Positions 8,776-16,687 of a stretch of 64,000 nucleotides of DNA are shown here, in pieces. How positions within the stretch are numbered: position 1 is the first letter of the stretch; the number at the start of each line of letters is the position of its first letter. The stretch comes from Ignavibacteria bacterium RIFOXYB12_FULL_35_14 (GTDB taxonomy: Bacteria; Bacteroidota; Ignavibacteria; Ignavibacteriales; Ignavibacteriaceae), in NCBI GenBank assembly GCA_001803045.1, contig MHAR01000023.1, positions 1-64,000 of the forward strand. The letters are read 5' to 3'. The notes under the pieces are model-generated. The model was not told where the DNA came from. It worked only from the letters and a program-made list of their open reading frames with translations, and ran no database searches. The translations under genes were made by a program, and so were the position numbers.

Positions 8776-8880
8776 AAAATTCCTTAATAAAATAAATAAA
8801 GCCCAGCGAATGGGGTTAGTCACTGGGCTCGACTCACTTATATCAAAGGGCAGGGGAGAACCCTTTGAAGAGCCATTCGA
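8776..8880 (-). ncRNA. Structured leader RNA or small RNA, with terminator, upstream of the DUF3098-like gene
   Basis: Read on the minus strand from the promoter at 8881-8909. The expected 5' end (about 8876) lies inside CGAATGG (8879-8873), which is fully complementary to CCATTCG (8813-8807). Between them lies an 8-bp hairpin TCAAAGGG/CCCTTTGA (8868-8861 with 8850-8843), whose 10-base loop contains CTCCCC. CCATTCG is itself inside the 16-base loop of a 7-bp hairpin AGCCCAG/CTGGGCT (8829-8823 with 8806-8800) followed by a U-rich tract. So the 5' end can form a pseudoknot with, or compete with, the terminator. Either an attenuator/riboswitch or a free ~85-nt small RNA with C-rich loops. No known class was recognised. 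Confidence 0.55.
8786..8829 (-). terminator. Intrinsic terminator-like hairpin in the leader
   Basis: Seven-base-pair stem AGCCCAG/CTGGGCT with a 16-base loop, followed on the minus strand by TTATTTATTTTATT. It sits directly before the AAGGAA ribosome-binding site of the DUF3098-like gene rather than after a gene, the arrangement expected of a conditional terminator. Confidence 0.6.
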
Positions 8881-8909
8881 AATATAAAATGATGTCAGCT
8901 ATTTGTCAA
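8881..8909 (-). promoter_or_regulatory. Consensus sigma70-type promoter
   Basis: On the minus strand, TTGACA (8909-8904), a 17-base spacer, and TATATT (8886-8881). This is a perfect -35 and a near-perfect -10. Transcription should start near 8876, exactly at the 5' arm of the structured RNA. It lies in the 3' end region just after the stop-proximal end of the 82-aa gene (stop codon at 8920-8922). Confidence 0.65.
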
Positions 8910-8919
8910 GATTGCAGAG

Positions 8920-9168
8920 CTATTTACTTATTTGATAAACAATTTTTCTAATTGTATCAAACTGTAAATAAGGGTACTCTTCCCTGATAGCATCGATAGC
9001 GTCACCAGCGCTTATTTTACTGGCTCGCAGCTGCTTGAACTTTTTACGGATTTGGTAATCTCTTACTGATTTCTCATCAATGAGTCCATGAGAATTTAAT
9101 AAATCATAGATATCATCGCTGATGAGGTCCGAAAGGGGATTATCTATTTTTGCTTTGATGGTATTCAT
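8920..9168 (-). CDS. 82-aa protein of unknown function, possible helix-turn-helix
   Basis: Not a family recognised with confidence. It is short (82 residues), mostly helical by composition, with no membrane segment or signal. The C-terminal half (about 42-82) runs through a Lys/Arg-rich stretch RKKFKQLRASKISAGDAI into a segment ending FDTIRKIVYQISK, which resembles the recognition-helix end of small HTH proteins such as the Mor family (weak). The ATG at 9168 has a strong AGGAAGG site. It is preceded by a ~210-nt structured leader and its own promoter, suggesting tight or auto-regulated expression. Confidence 0.6.
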   Translation of the reverse strand: MNTIKAKIDNPLSDLISDDIYDLLNSHGLIDEKSVRDYQIRKKFKQLRASKISAGDAIDAIREEYPYLQFDTIRKIVYQISK

Positions 9169-9379
9169 ATAGTCCTTCCTTTTTTTGTTGTTACTATTTC
9201 CTTAGGAAATCCGTACCGATAATGTCTATATACTTCCTTTCAGATAACTTGTTTCAAATAAGCAACAAAAAACCGACCAGAGAAATTCCCTAAATCGGCA
9301 TAAATTTGCTACTCTGGTAAAATTGATTAAAATTTTAGGGCAGTAGCAAACTCTAGATAAAAAAACCTTTCATTATTTA
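9169..9379 (-). promoter_or_regulatory. Long structured 5' leader with interleaved stems (candidate riboswitch/attenuator)
   Basis: Minus-strand leader of the 82-aa gene. Three complementary pairs are interleaved: TTTGCTACT/AGTAGCAAA (9350-9342 with 9313-9305), CCCTAAA/TTTAGGG (9340-9334 with 9294-9288) and ACCAGAG/CTCTGGT (9318-9312 with 9282-9276). The first pair encloses one arm of each of the others, so they form a pseudoknot or alternative folds. A CCGA/TCGG stem and T6 tract (9272-9267) follow. About 90 further bases, with a small ATTTCC/GGAAAT hairpin, lead to the AGGAAGG site and ATG. No known riboswitch class was recognised. Confidence 0.55.
9267..9318 (-). terminator. Terminator-like hairpin inside the 82-aa gene's leader
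   Basis: ACCAGAG (9318-9312) pairs with CTCTGGT (9282-9276); a short CGG and then six T residues (9272-9267) follow on the minus strand. The loop is long (29 bases) and carries TTTAGGG, complementary to an upstream arm. As a lone terminator it would be weak; as one of two competing folds it is plausible. Confidence 0.45.
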
Positions 9380-9385
9380 GGTACT

Positions 9386-9413
9386 AAAATATAATAATAT
9401 TTCTTATTGTCAA
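9386..9413 (-). promoter_or_regulatory. Sigma70-type promoter of the 82-aa gene
   Basis: Minus strand TTGACA (9413-9408), a 16-base spacer, TATTTT (9391-9386). The predicted start near 9379 makes the structured leader part of the transcript. The -35/-10 pair closely resembles the ones at 8881-8909 and 36850-36878, supporting a TTGACA-type housekeeping promoter in this organism. Confidence 0.6.
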
Positions 9414-9694
9414 TAGTACAGCTAACATTTAATTTGGGACATTCTTAATGTGAGGCAAATGGTTATAATCACATTTGTTCTAAATAAAATTCATTTAGTT
9501 GAAAACTGATTAAGTCATTAGTATCGTTCTTAACCATTTTGACGAAACATGCTTTAAAATGTTTTGCGAAATACTCCCAAAACAAATAGCAGTTTTATTA
9601 TTTAGCTAAGTGATTCTCAAATGCTTTTGAATAGGAATAATTTTATATTTAGAAAAAGTTTTGCCAATCATTTCAAAGTTTTGTTGGGTTTTGT
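9414..9694. other. AT-rich spacer between divergent transcripts
   Basis: Separates the minus-strand promoter from the plus-strand YCF48-like gene. No reading frame is supported. The only structure seen is an inverted repeat AATGTGA-N15-TCACATT at 9447-9475. No clear promoter for the plus-strand gene could be picked out. Confidence 0.5.
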
Positions 9695-12268
9695 ATGAAA
9701 AAATTTGTTTTAGCTTTTTGCTTATTTCTTTTGGGTACATCTATTCTTTTTTCTCAAGAAGGTTGGTTTTGGAAAAACGCAACATTATCTGATGTCGATT
9801 TTGTAGACCAAAATTCTGGATGGGTTGTAGGTATGTCTGGTTTAATCATGAATACTACCGATGGAGGCATGAACTGGACTAAGCAGCAGAGTGGAACGAC
9901 TGAATGGTTGCAAAGCGCTTTTTTCATTAATAGCGATAATGGTTTTGTAGTTGGTTCGAATGGTATAATATTGAAAACAACTGATCGGGGGGCAAATTGG
10001 ACACAGCAATATTCTGGCACAGGTGATGCATTACATGATGTTTTTTTTGTTGACGTGGATCATGGTATCGCTGTAGGATCAAACGATGTAATATTGCAAA
10101 CCACAAATGGTGGTGCAGACTGGATTAAACGATCAAGCGGTTTTTCATCCGACTTCCAGGCCATTTTTATGTTAGGCACAAATAATGGATATGCTGTTGG
10201 AAATTGGGGAGCAATTATAAAAACGAATGATGGAGGAATAACATGGACAGTGCAGTTAAGTGGGGCTTATGAATTCTTTTATGATGTTTATTTTATTGAT
10301 GCAAATACTGGGTTTGTTATTGGGAGTGAAGGAATTGTTCGTAAAACCACTAATGGCGGAATAAATTGGACATTGCAATCAACTGGTAACACAAACAGTT
10401 ATACTAGTATAGATTTTGCGGATAGATATAATGGTGTAATCATTGGTAACGGTGGCACAGTACTAAGAACAACAAATGGTGGTTTAAACTGGAATATCCA
10501 GATCATTGATCAAGATTTGTTTTTTAGAAGTGTTTGCTTGAAGAACACTGTTAATGGTGTTATCGTTGGTAGTCCTGGACTTATTTTAACTACAACAGAT
10601 GCCGGTACAACTTGGATAAGGCAAACAAATGGTGTTACAGCTCCAGATTTATTAGGGCCAAAAAACAACTCTACTAATGTCCCAACGAGTATTACATTTC
10701 AATGGTATGATATTACTTTAAATGCAGATTATTATCAGCTTCAGATAGCTAAAGATTATTTATTTAATATTTTAGTCTATGATAAGGACACAATCTTGAA
10801 TGAACAGCAAGAAGTAAGTGGACTACCTGAAAGTTCATTACTTTTCTGGCGAGTAAGATCAAATGTTTTTGGAAGTTTCAGGGACTGGTCAAATATTTGG
10901 TCCTTTAGTACATCAGGGAAGACTCCCCGATTAATTAGACCAGTTAATAATTCCGTCCTAGACCCTTCCAATATTAGTTTACAATGGTCTAGTGCGGCTG
11001 GATCAACACAATTTAGATTACAGCTATCAACTGATTCACTTTTTATATCAAATATTATTGATGAAGATAATATAAATGGGAACTCAAAAATAATTTCAGT
11101 TGATTACGGTACACGATACTTTTGGCGGGTGGGTGCAAAAAATGTTGATGGGCAAATATACTGGTCTAGCTCGTGGAACTTTACTACCTTCGAATACCCT
11201 GAAGTTTCTTTTCCCTTAGAAATCGGTAACAAATGGTACTATCAAGCTGGTTCAAATGGAAATGAGTGCTATGGGATTATTAAGGAAGTTACAGATACCT
11301 TAAGCAATGGCTTTAGAGAAATTACCTGCAAAAATCTATTTCGTACTGGTGCATCAATTACAAAGGAATATTGGGGTTTTATAAATGGCAAGTTTTATTT
11401 GGGTTCGTCTCCCGAAATTCAACCCTCGACAATTTTGTATAATTACTTCCTAACTCATGACTCCTGTAATTATGATAACCAATGTTGGAAATTAATTCAA
11501 TATAATTTATGGGGGTATGCACTTCTTGCCACCAATGATTATATTTGTGATATATGGAATACCCAAAGAATTTAATAGAGTTTGAAAAATTTTATTGAAA
11601 ATAATATCGAAAGAGATTCTGTGCCTATAACTAATGGGTGAAAGGCTCATAAAAATATAACGGTTAAACATGAGCCGATAAAGTACTCTGAAATTAGCGT
11701 AAGCCATACTGATGAAAAAAAGACATAGTGGTAAGAAGTGAATAGCCCTAATAATTTATTTAATATTACCAATTCTGCTCAAACTTATTCTTATTGGTAT
11801 GGGGGAATTGGTTATTATACGCTAAAAGTAATAACATTAAAACATGTAGGAATAATTGGTACTTGGTCAGAATCCAGTACGCACACTGGATATTATTATA
11901 AAGATTCTACATATTTAATTGGAATGTATTGTAATGGAGAATTGCTTGAGGATACGATATTGACTTTTACTGCCATTAAAAGTGATGATATAGTTGATGC
12001 AGTAACTACATTTAGTTTATCCCAAAACTACCCTAACTCTTTCAATCCAAGTACAATGGTTGAATACTCAATTCCCCAAACGGCATTTGTAACTCTCAAA
12101 GTTTATAATATTCTCGGTAGAGAAATTGCAACACTTGTAAATGAAGAAAAAACCATTGGGAACTATGAGGTTGAGTTTGATGGAAAGAATTTGCCAAGCG
12201 GGGTTTATTTCTACAAATTTAAAGTTGGAGATTTTATTGAAATTAGAAAAATGGTTCTGCTACGATGA
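9695..12268 (+). pseudogene. Broken T9SS-secreted YCF48-like beta-propeller protein
   Basis: The 5' part (9695-11575) starts with a signal peptide (about 1-20, ending LFSQEG). It then carries seven repeats of about 42 residues ending in TT(D/N)GGxNW-type motifs (about 45-315), like the YCF48/Hcf136 propeller, followed by two fibronectin-like segments. The 3' part (11738-12268) ends in a type A T9SS sorting domain (SQNYPNSFNPST ... GVYFYKF). Both parts are in the same frame; the 162 bases between them carry in-frame TAA, TAG, TGA, TAG and TAA but otherwise translate to protein-like sequence. The 3' piece has no signal or start of its own. Best read as one gene inactivated by nonsense changes. 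Confidence 0.75.
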
Positions 12269-12302
12269 GTCTTTAATCTGCAATGAAATTTTCAAAATAA
12301 TC

Positions 12303-14003
12303 ATGTTAAATAGTCGAATTGCATTCCTTATAATTGTTTTGACTGCACTGAATCTGTTTACTCAAGCTCAAACTATTAATAACTCTTCAGAAAAATTTGA
12401 GATTGTTTACCTTGCTGATGGTAGATATGCAAGCAATTCTATTTGGTTAAAGAAAATGCGTGATGATTGGAAAGCTACAGGTGTTAATCTTAGGGTTTTC
12501 AGATTTGCTGTTGAAAAATACGATGGCAGCTTAAACTGGAATAATCATCCCTACGAATTAGATGAGGCAATAACAAAGATAGCTGAAGCTGGTCTTAATA
12601 TTTATTTGCGAGTTCACTTTGCAACTTTAGATATTCAATCAGTTAATAAGGTCTATGATGATAATGATTTTCAAATAAGGTCAAACGGGAAAAGATTCCT
12701 AAATCAGTATGAAGTAAATAATCCACTATTGAATATTACCTCCTCCAGATCACGCGGTGATATGTTAAGTTTTATGGATAAAGTTGTTAAACATCTTAAA
12801 ACTTTTCCTAAAAGTGTTCAAAAAAGAATAAAATTAATTGTCCCAACCATAAGTCCCGATGACGAAACTGAACTTCCCTTTAATACATATGATCAATCTA
12901 CAGGATCAATTATAAATAATGTGCTTACCGGCTTTTCGAATCCGGAAATAGCTGCATTTATGAAATTCTTGAAAAAGAAATATGGTTCAATAAAATCTTT
13001 GAATGAAAGATGGGGCAGCGGTGCAAAGTTTACCAAGTTTGATTCGAACCAAATACAAATCCGTAAATACAATTGGGATGGAATAAAAGCAGATTCTAAG
13101 TCGCCGGATTATTACATATTTGAAAATGGCCGTAAAGATTTTCTCGATTTCAGAAATAATGAGTTAAAAAGGTTTATTGATGATTGCAGCGCGATAGTAA
13201 AAAAAGCTGGATTTAATTTTGGTGTACAATTTGGATCTATTTATGACGGATTGATAGAATTCCGCGGCTTTTATGATCCTACTCCTCTCCTCGAAAAAGT
13301 AGATCAGGTAATTACTGATGATATTTTGGAGTATTATCCTAACTTCGCATTTTCTGCCGATTATGCTCGATCGTTATGCAAATATTGGGAGTGGAAGAAA
13401 AAAATTAAAAAACGTAAAATTTTTGCTACGGAATCCAACTGGCCCGGATATGCTGATCATAGTCCGGAGGATTTAATTAAATATTGGTCGCTGCAATTGA
13501 GAACTTTTTATGAGAAAGGAGCCTCTTGTCTTTTTGTATCGCATTGGGGAACTTCGGAGGGACCTAATAACATTTCTGAAAAAGTTTTAACTGATTCCTT
13601 TGTAAATGAATACAAAGCTTGGCAAGATACACTTAATAAATATCGGAATGCTCCAGTAAAAATAATAAAAAATAGTGAGGCATTTCATTTAGCTTGTGAA
13701 CAGGGACTTATCTCAAAAAACGATGTGGATAGTAATAAACCCGGTGAACATGCTTTTGTTCACAATGAAGGTTTTATTGTTGGTGTAGTTAGCGGAAAAA
13801 ATATCCTCGAATTTCCACTGTACAGATTTTCTAAACTCAAAGACCAGAATAAAAAAAATGCGTATTATAATAACTCGGGAGATTTTATAACCAGCTATAT
13901 GATCGAAAAATCACCTGAATATCATAAAAAAAATTACAAAAGCTATCACTTGACAGGTACCAGCAAATTTAGTTCGGAATCAATTCGAGCTAAACTTGAG
14001 TAA
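12303..14003 (+). CDS. Exported glycoside hydrolase, GH42-like (TIM barrel)
   Basis: From the ATG at 12303 the product is 566 residues with a signal peptide (about 1-23, ending FTQAQ). An earlier in-frame start at 12141 lies within the preceding gene fragment and would bury the signal, so it is rejected. The body looks like a beta-galactosidase-type (GH42) barrel: KKKYGSIKSLNERWGS matches the family's 'YG-L-LN-aWG' segment, and the later KIFATESNWPG offers a candidate nucleophile Glu. No T9SS tail is visible. Placed just before the polysaccharide locus, it may trim or degrade that polymer (inference). Confidence 0.7.
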   Translation: MLNSRIAFLIIVLTALNLFTQAQTINNSSEKFEIVYLADGRYASNSIWLKKMRDDWKATGVNLRVFRFAVEKYDGSLNWNNHPYELDEAITKIAEAGLNIYLRVHFATLDIQSVNKVYDDNDFQIRSNGKRFLNQYEVNNPLLNITSSRSRGDMLSFMDKVVKHLKTFPKSVQKRIKLIVPTISPDDETELPFNTYDQSTGSIINNVLTGFSNPEIAAFMKFLKKKYGSIKSLNERWGSGAKFTKFDSNQIQIRKYNWDGIKADSKSPDYYIFENGRKDFLDFRNNELKRFIDDCSAIVKKAGFNFGVQFGSIYDGLIEFRGFYDPTPLLEKVDQVITDDILEYYPNFAFSADYARSLCKYWEWKKKIKKRKIFATESNWPGYADHSPEDLIKYWSLQLRTFYEKGASCLFVSHWGTSEGPNNISEKVLTDSFVNEYKAWQDTLNKYRNAPVKIIKNSEAFHLACEQGLISKNDVDSNKPGEHAFVHNEGFIVGVVSGKNILEFPLYRFSKLKDQNKKNAYYNNSGDFITSYMIEKSPEYHKKNYKSYHLTGTSKFSSESIRAKLE

Positions 14004-14129
14004 AGCCAATTTTTAAAGCTAATTTCTAATCTCAGTATATTTCTAACCTTTTTTATTGGACTGTCAAATCTTAACTAAAAGCGTTAACTTTGCACTAAAA
14101 TTATAAATTAGCCGAAAGATCTTATCTTA

Positions 14130-15350
14130 ATGGAAAACCAAATTAGGCCGAAAGAATCAAAGCTATCAGATTACATTTATATTTTGTATAAATGGAAAAA
14201 ATTCATATTCATTAATCTTGTAATTGTTACTTTATTAACTACATTAGTTGCATTTCTGCTGCCAAATCAATACAAAGCTACAGCAACAATAATGATTCCG
14301 CCCGATAATCAGATGGGGTTAGGTGGTTTAACCAGTTTGCTTGGAGGCAAATCTTCAATTGCATCTGCCGGTTCTAGGTTATTCGGTATGTCTAACACTT
14401 CTGAAGATATTCTTTTGGGTATTTTGAATAGCAGAACAGCCATAACAGATGTAATAAAGAAATTCAATCTTATGGATTATTATGAGATTGACGATAGAAA
14501 TATGGATAAAGCCATTAAAGCTTTCCAAGCCGACATTTTAGCAGATCCGAATGAATTTGGAATGATAGAGTTTAGTATAATTAATAAAGATCCTAAAGTA
14601 AGTGCTGAAATTGCTAATTATTTAGTCACACTAGTAGACAGCATGAATATTGAGTTTAATATCCAGAGAGCGAAGAATAATCGGATATTCATTGAGAAAA
14701 GATATTCCCAAAATGTAGCAGATTTAAAAAAGGCAGAGGATTCACTTTACAAATTCCAGAAAAAATTTGGGATTGTAGCTGTACCCGAACAACTTGAAGT
14801 AACTGTAAAAGCCGCTGCTGAAATTGAATCTGAGCTTATTAAAAAAGAGATGGAATCATTCCTTGTATTGCAGGGCTATGGTGAAAGTTCACCGCAATAT
14901 CAGGGGATTCAAGCCGAGATAAATTTATTAAAGAGTAAAGTTCAAGAATTGAAAAATTCACCAAGTTTAGGTGCATCATCTAACATACTATATGCCTTCA
15001 AAGAAATGCCAAACATAGCCATGCAATATTTAAGAACATACAGGGAAGTCGAAATTCAACAGTCAATTCTTGAAATTATAATGCCGATGTACGAGCAGGC
15101 AAAAGTTGAAGAACAAAAAAGTATTCCAACAATTATGTTGATGGATAAGGCTGTGGCACCAGAGTTAAAATATAGTCCCAGAAGGTCGATTATCATCTTA
15201 GGCTTTCTTTTTCTTTTCTCATTTTTTCTTATACCATTTACATTTTGGGCAGAGAAAACCTTCAACCGCCAAGAATTCCAAAATCCACTCCAGGTAAAGG
15301 AAGCTAATTTCATTAAAAAGATGACTAAAATTTATAGGATGAAATTTTAG
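14130..15350 (+). CDS. Wzz/chain-length determinant family polysaccharide co-polymerase
   Basis: 406-residue inner-membrane protein with a transmembrane helix near 28-48, a long periplasmic part with coiled coil (about 180-270), and a second helix near 352-374 followed by a short tail. The KYSPRRSIIILGF segment just before the second helix is the usual Pro-containing Wzz signature. No tyrosine-kinase domain is fused, so this is PCP1-like. It likely sets polymer chain length with the Wzy-like protein encoded nine bases downstream. Confidence 0.85.
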   Translation: MENQIRPKESKLSDYIYILYKWKKFIFINLVIVTLLTTLVAFLLPNQYKATATIMIPPDNQMGLGGLTSLLGGKSSIASAGSRLFGMSNTSEDILLGILNSRTAITDVIKKFNLMDYYEIDDRNMDKAIKAFQADILADPNEFGMIEFSIINKDPKVSAEIANYLVTLVDSMNIEFNIQRAKNNRIFIEKRYSQNVADLKKAEDSLYKFQKKFGIVAVPEQLEVTVKAAAEIESELIKKEMESFLVLQGYGESSPQYQGIQAEINLLKSKVQELKNSPSLGASSNILYAFKEMPNIAMQYLRTYREVEIQQSILEIIMPMYEQAKVEEQKSIPTIMLMDKAVAPELKYSPRRSIIILGFLFLFSFFLIPFTFWAEKTFNRQEFQNPLQVKEANFIKKMTKIYRMKF

Positions 15351-15358
15351 CTATTAAA

Positions 15359-16687
15359 ATGAGTCTAGTCCTAATTCCATTTATTTCCATTTTGGGAGTA
15401 ATATTATCTAAGTTACTTTTTAGAAAATGGTTTAACCATCTATCCATATACTGTATTATTATGGGTGGATTAATTTTTTTCTACGAATTAAAACTTCTTT
15501 CTTATCCAGAAATAATCCCAGTAGCTTGGTTTATAATTATACTGACATTCTTAGCTTTTTTATTTGGGATTATGACTGTGATAAGTGCTAGAAACTTAAC
15601 CTCTCAAAATCATCCGTTAGAAACGAGAAATTCTTTATCTTTACCAATCTTTGAAGACGGCGGCAAAGCATTAAAGTACTCTATTCTATTTTTCAGTTTG
15701 ATTGGCCTATTTGTTGCAATTCATCGATGGTTAGTTTTAATTGGAAAGTTTGGCAGCATAGAGGATGTATTATTAAATGCTGCTGTAGTTTATAGGCTAA
15801 ATGTTCGAGGTGAGATAAAGGAATTTATTCCTTTTTTACCTTCGTTTATTTATGTGGGAGTATTTTTATCAGGGATTTATACAGCTTACAAAGGGAGGTT
15901 TTCATTTCTTTCTGTCTTTCCCCTTATTACAATTGTATTGAAGGAATTAACTTATTTTGGAAGAGGAGAGATGTTGTTCTCTTCCTTGGAATTTCTTTTT
16001 ACCTTTATCTTGTTTAGGCACCTACTAAGTAAAGACTCCTTTCAAAGATTTAAGTTTTCTAAAAGTAATGCAATAATTGCCACTACTTTTATGCTGATAT
16101 TAATTATTACCGCGGCTTCTTTCATAAGAATTAGTCGAGGTTCTAAAGAGAATTATATTGGAACGAGCAGAACCCTGAAACAAATGGAAGAGAATTTTAT
16201 TTTTTCTCCGTCCGTGTATCTTTATATCAGTAGTGATATTGGTGTTTTGAGTAAGTATCTGGAACTTGAGAAAGAGGAAACCAGTTTTGGAAAGAATACT
16301 TTCCGGCTCGTATATGACTTCTTGTCCAAACTTCATGTAACTGAAAAACCGGATTTTTTCCAGAAGGGATATTTCATTCCAGTATGGACAAATACGGGCA
16401 CTTTTATGCGTGAATTGCATGCTGACTTTGGAATTGCTGGTGTATCAATTGTACCGTATTTATTAGGATTAATAATTACTTGGCTTTGGTTTAAATTCTA
16501 TGAAACAAAGAGTTTGTATGTCCTTTTATTTCTAGTTTATCTTTATTTGATTGTTGGATTTTCCTTCTTGATGATGATAACGAGGTTGAATCAGTGGTTT
16601 TTCAGTCAATTCTTAATAATTCTCTACCTGCCTATCCTAGAAAAATTGGCAATCCATCAAAAATCAATAACTCTTACGAAAAGCTAA
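15359..16687 (+). CDS. O-antigen/oligosaccharide polymerase-like membrane protein (Wzy-like)
   Basis: 442 residues with about eleven hydrophobic helices, short loops and one long hydrophilic loop (about 255-355) of the type that carries the active site in Wzy polymerases. Sequence identity in this family is low, so the call rests on topology and position between wzz-like and wzx-like genes. The start ATG is eight bases after the wzz-like stop. The stop TAA abuts the next gene's start. Confidence 0.7.
   Translation: MSLVLIPFISILGVILSKLLFRKWFNHLSIYCIIMGGLIFFYELKLLSYPEIIPVAWFIIILTFLAFLFGIMTVISARNLTSQNHPLETRNSLSLPIFEDGGKALKYSILFFSLIGLFVAIHRWLVLIGKFGSIEDVLLNAAVVYRLNVRGEIKEFIPFLPSFIYVGVFLSGIYTAYKGRFSFLSVFPLITIVLKELTYFGRGEMLFSSLEFLFTFILFRHLLSKDSFQRFKFSKSNAIIATTFMLILIITAASFIRISRGSKENYIGTSRTLKQMEENFIFSPSVYLYISSDIGVLSKYLELEKEETSFGKNTFRLVYDFLSKLHVTEKPDFFQKGYFIPVWTNTGTFMRELHADFGIAGVSIVPYLLGLIITWLWFKFYETKSLYVLLFLVYLYLIVGFSFLMMITRLNQWFFSQFLIILYLPILEKLAIHQKSITLTKS

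Noticed and set aside
8776-8823. N-terminal extension of the DUF3098-like protein (start at 8823)
   Set aside because: The extension translates the terminator hairpin; the ATG at 8775 has a proper Shine-Dalgarno sequence and gives the lysine-rich head seen in such proteins.
8800-8880. tRNA-like gene on the minus strand (7-bp closing stem about 59 bases apart)
   Set aside because: No D-, anticodon- or T-arm pairing with the conserved T-loop; the inner hairpins fit an attenuator better.
8497-9379. Type III toxin-antitoxin (RNA pseudoknot antitoxin plus toxin)
   Set aside because: No tandem RNA repeats, and the encoded proteins do not resemble ToxN-like endoribonucleases.
9447-9475. CRP-like operator AATGTGA-N15-TCACATT
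   Set aside because: The half-site spacing (15) is far from the 6 expected for CRP; kept only as an unexplained inverted repeat.
12141-12302. Extended N-terminus of the glycosidase gene (start at 12141)
   Set aside because: It overlaps the T9SS tail of the preceding gene in another frame and would bury the clear signal peptide starting at 12303.
14085-14092. Bacteroidetes-type -7 element TAACTTTG upstream of the Wzz-like gene
   Set aside because: No matching -33 TTTG at the proper distance, and other promoters here are of the TTGACA type.
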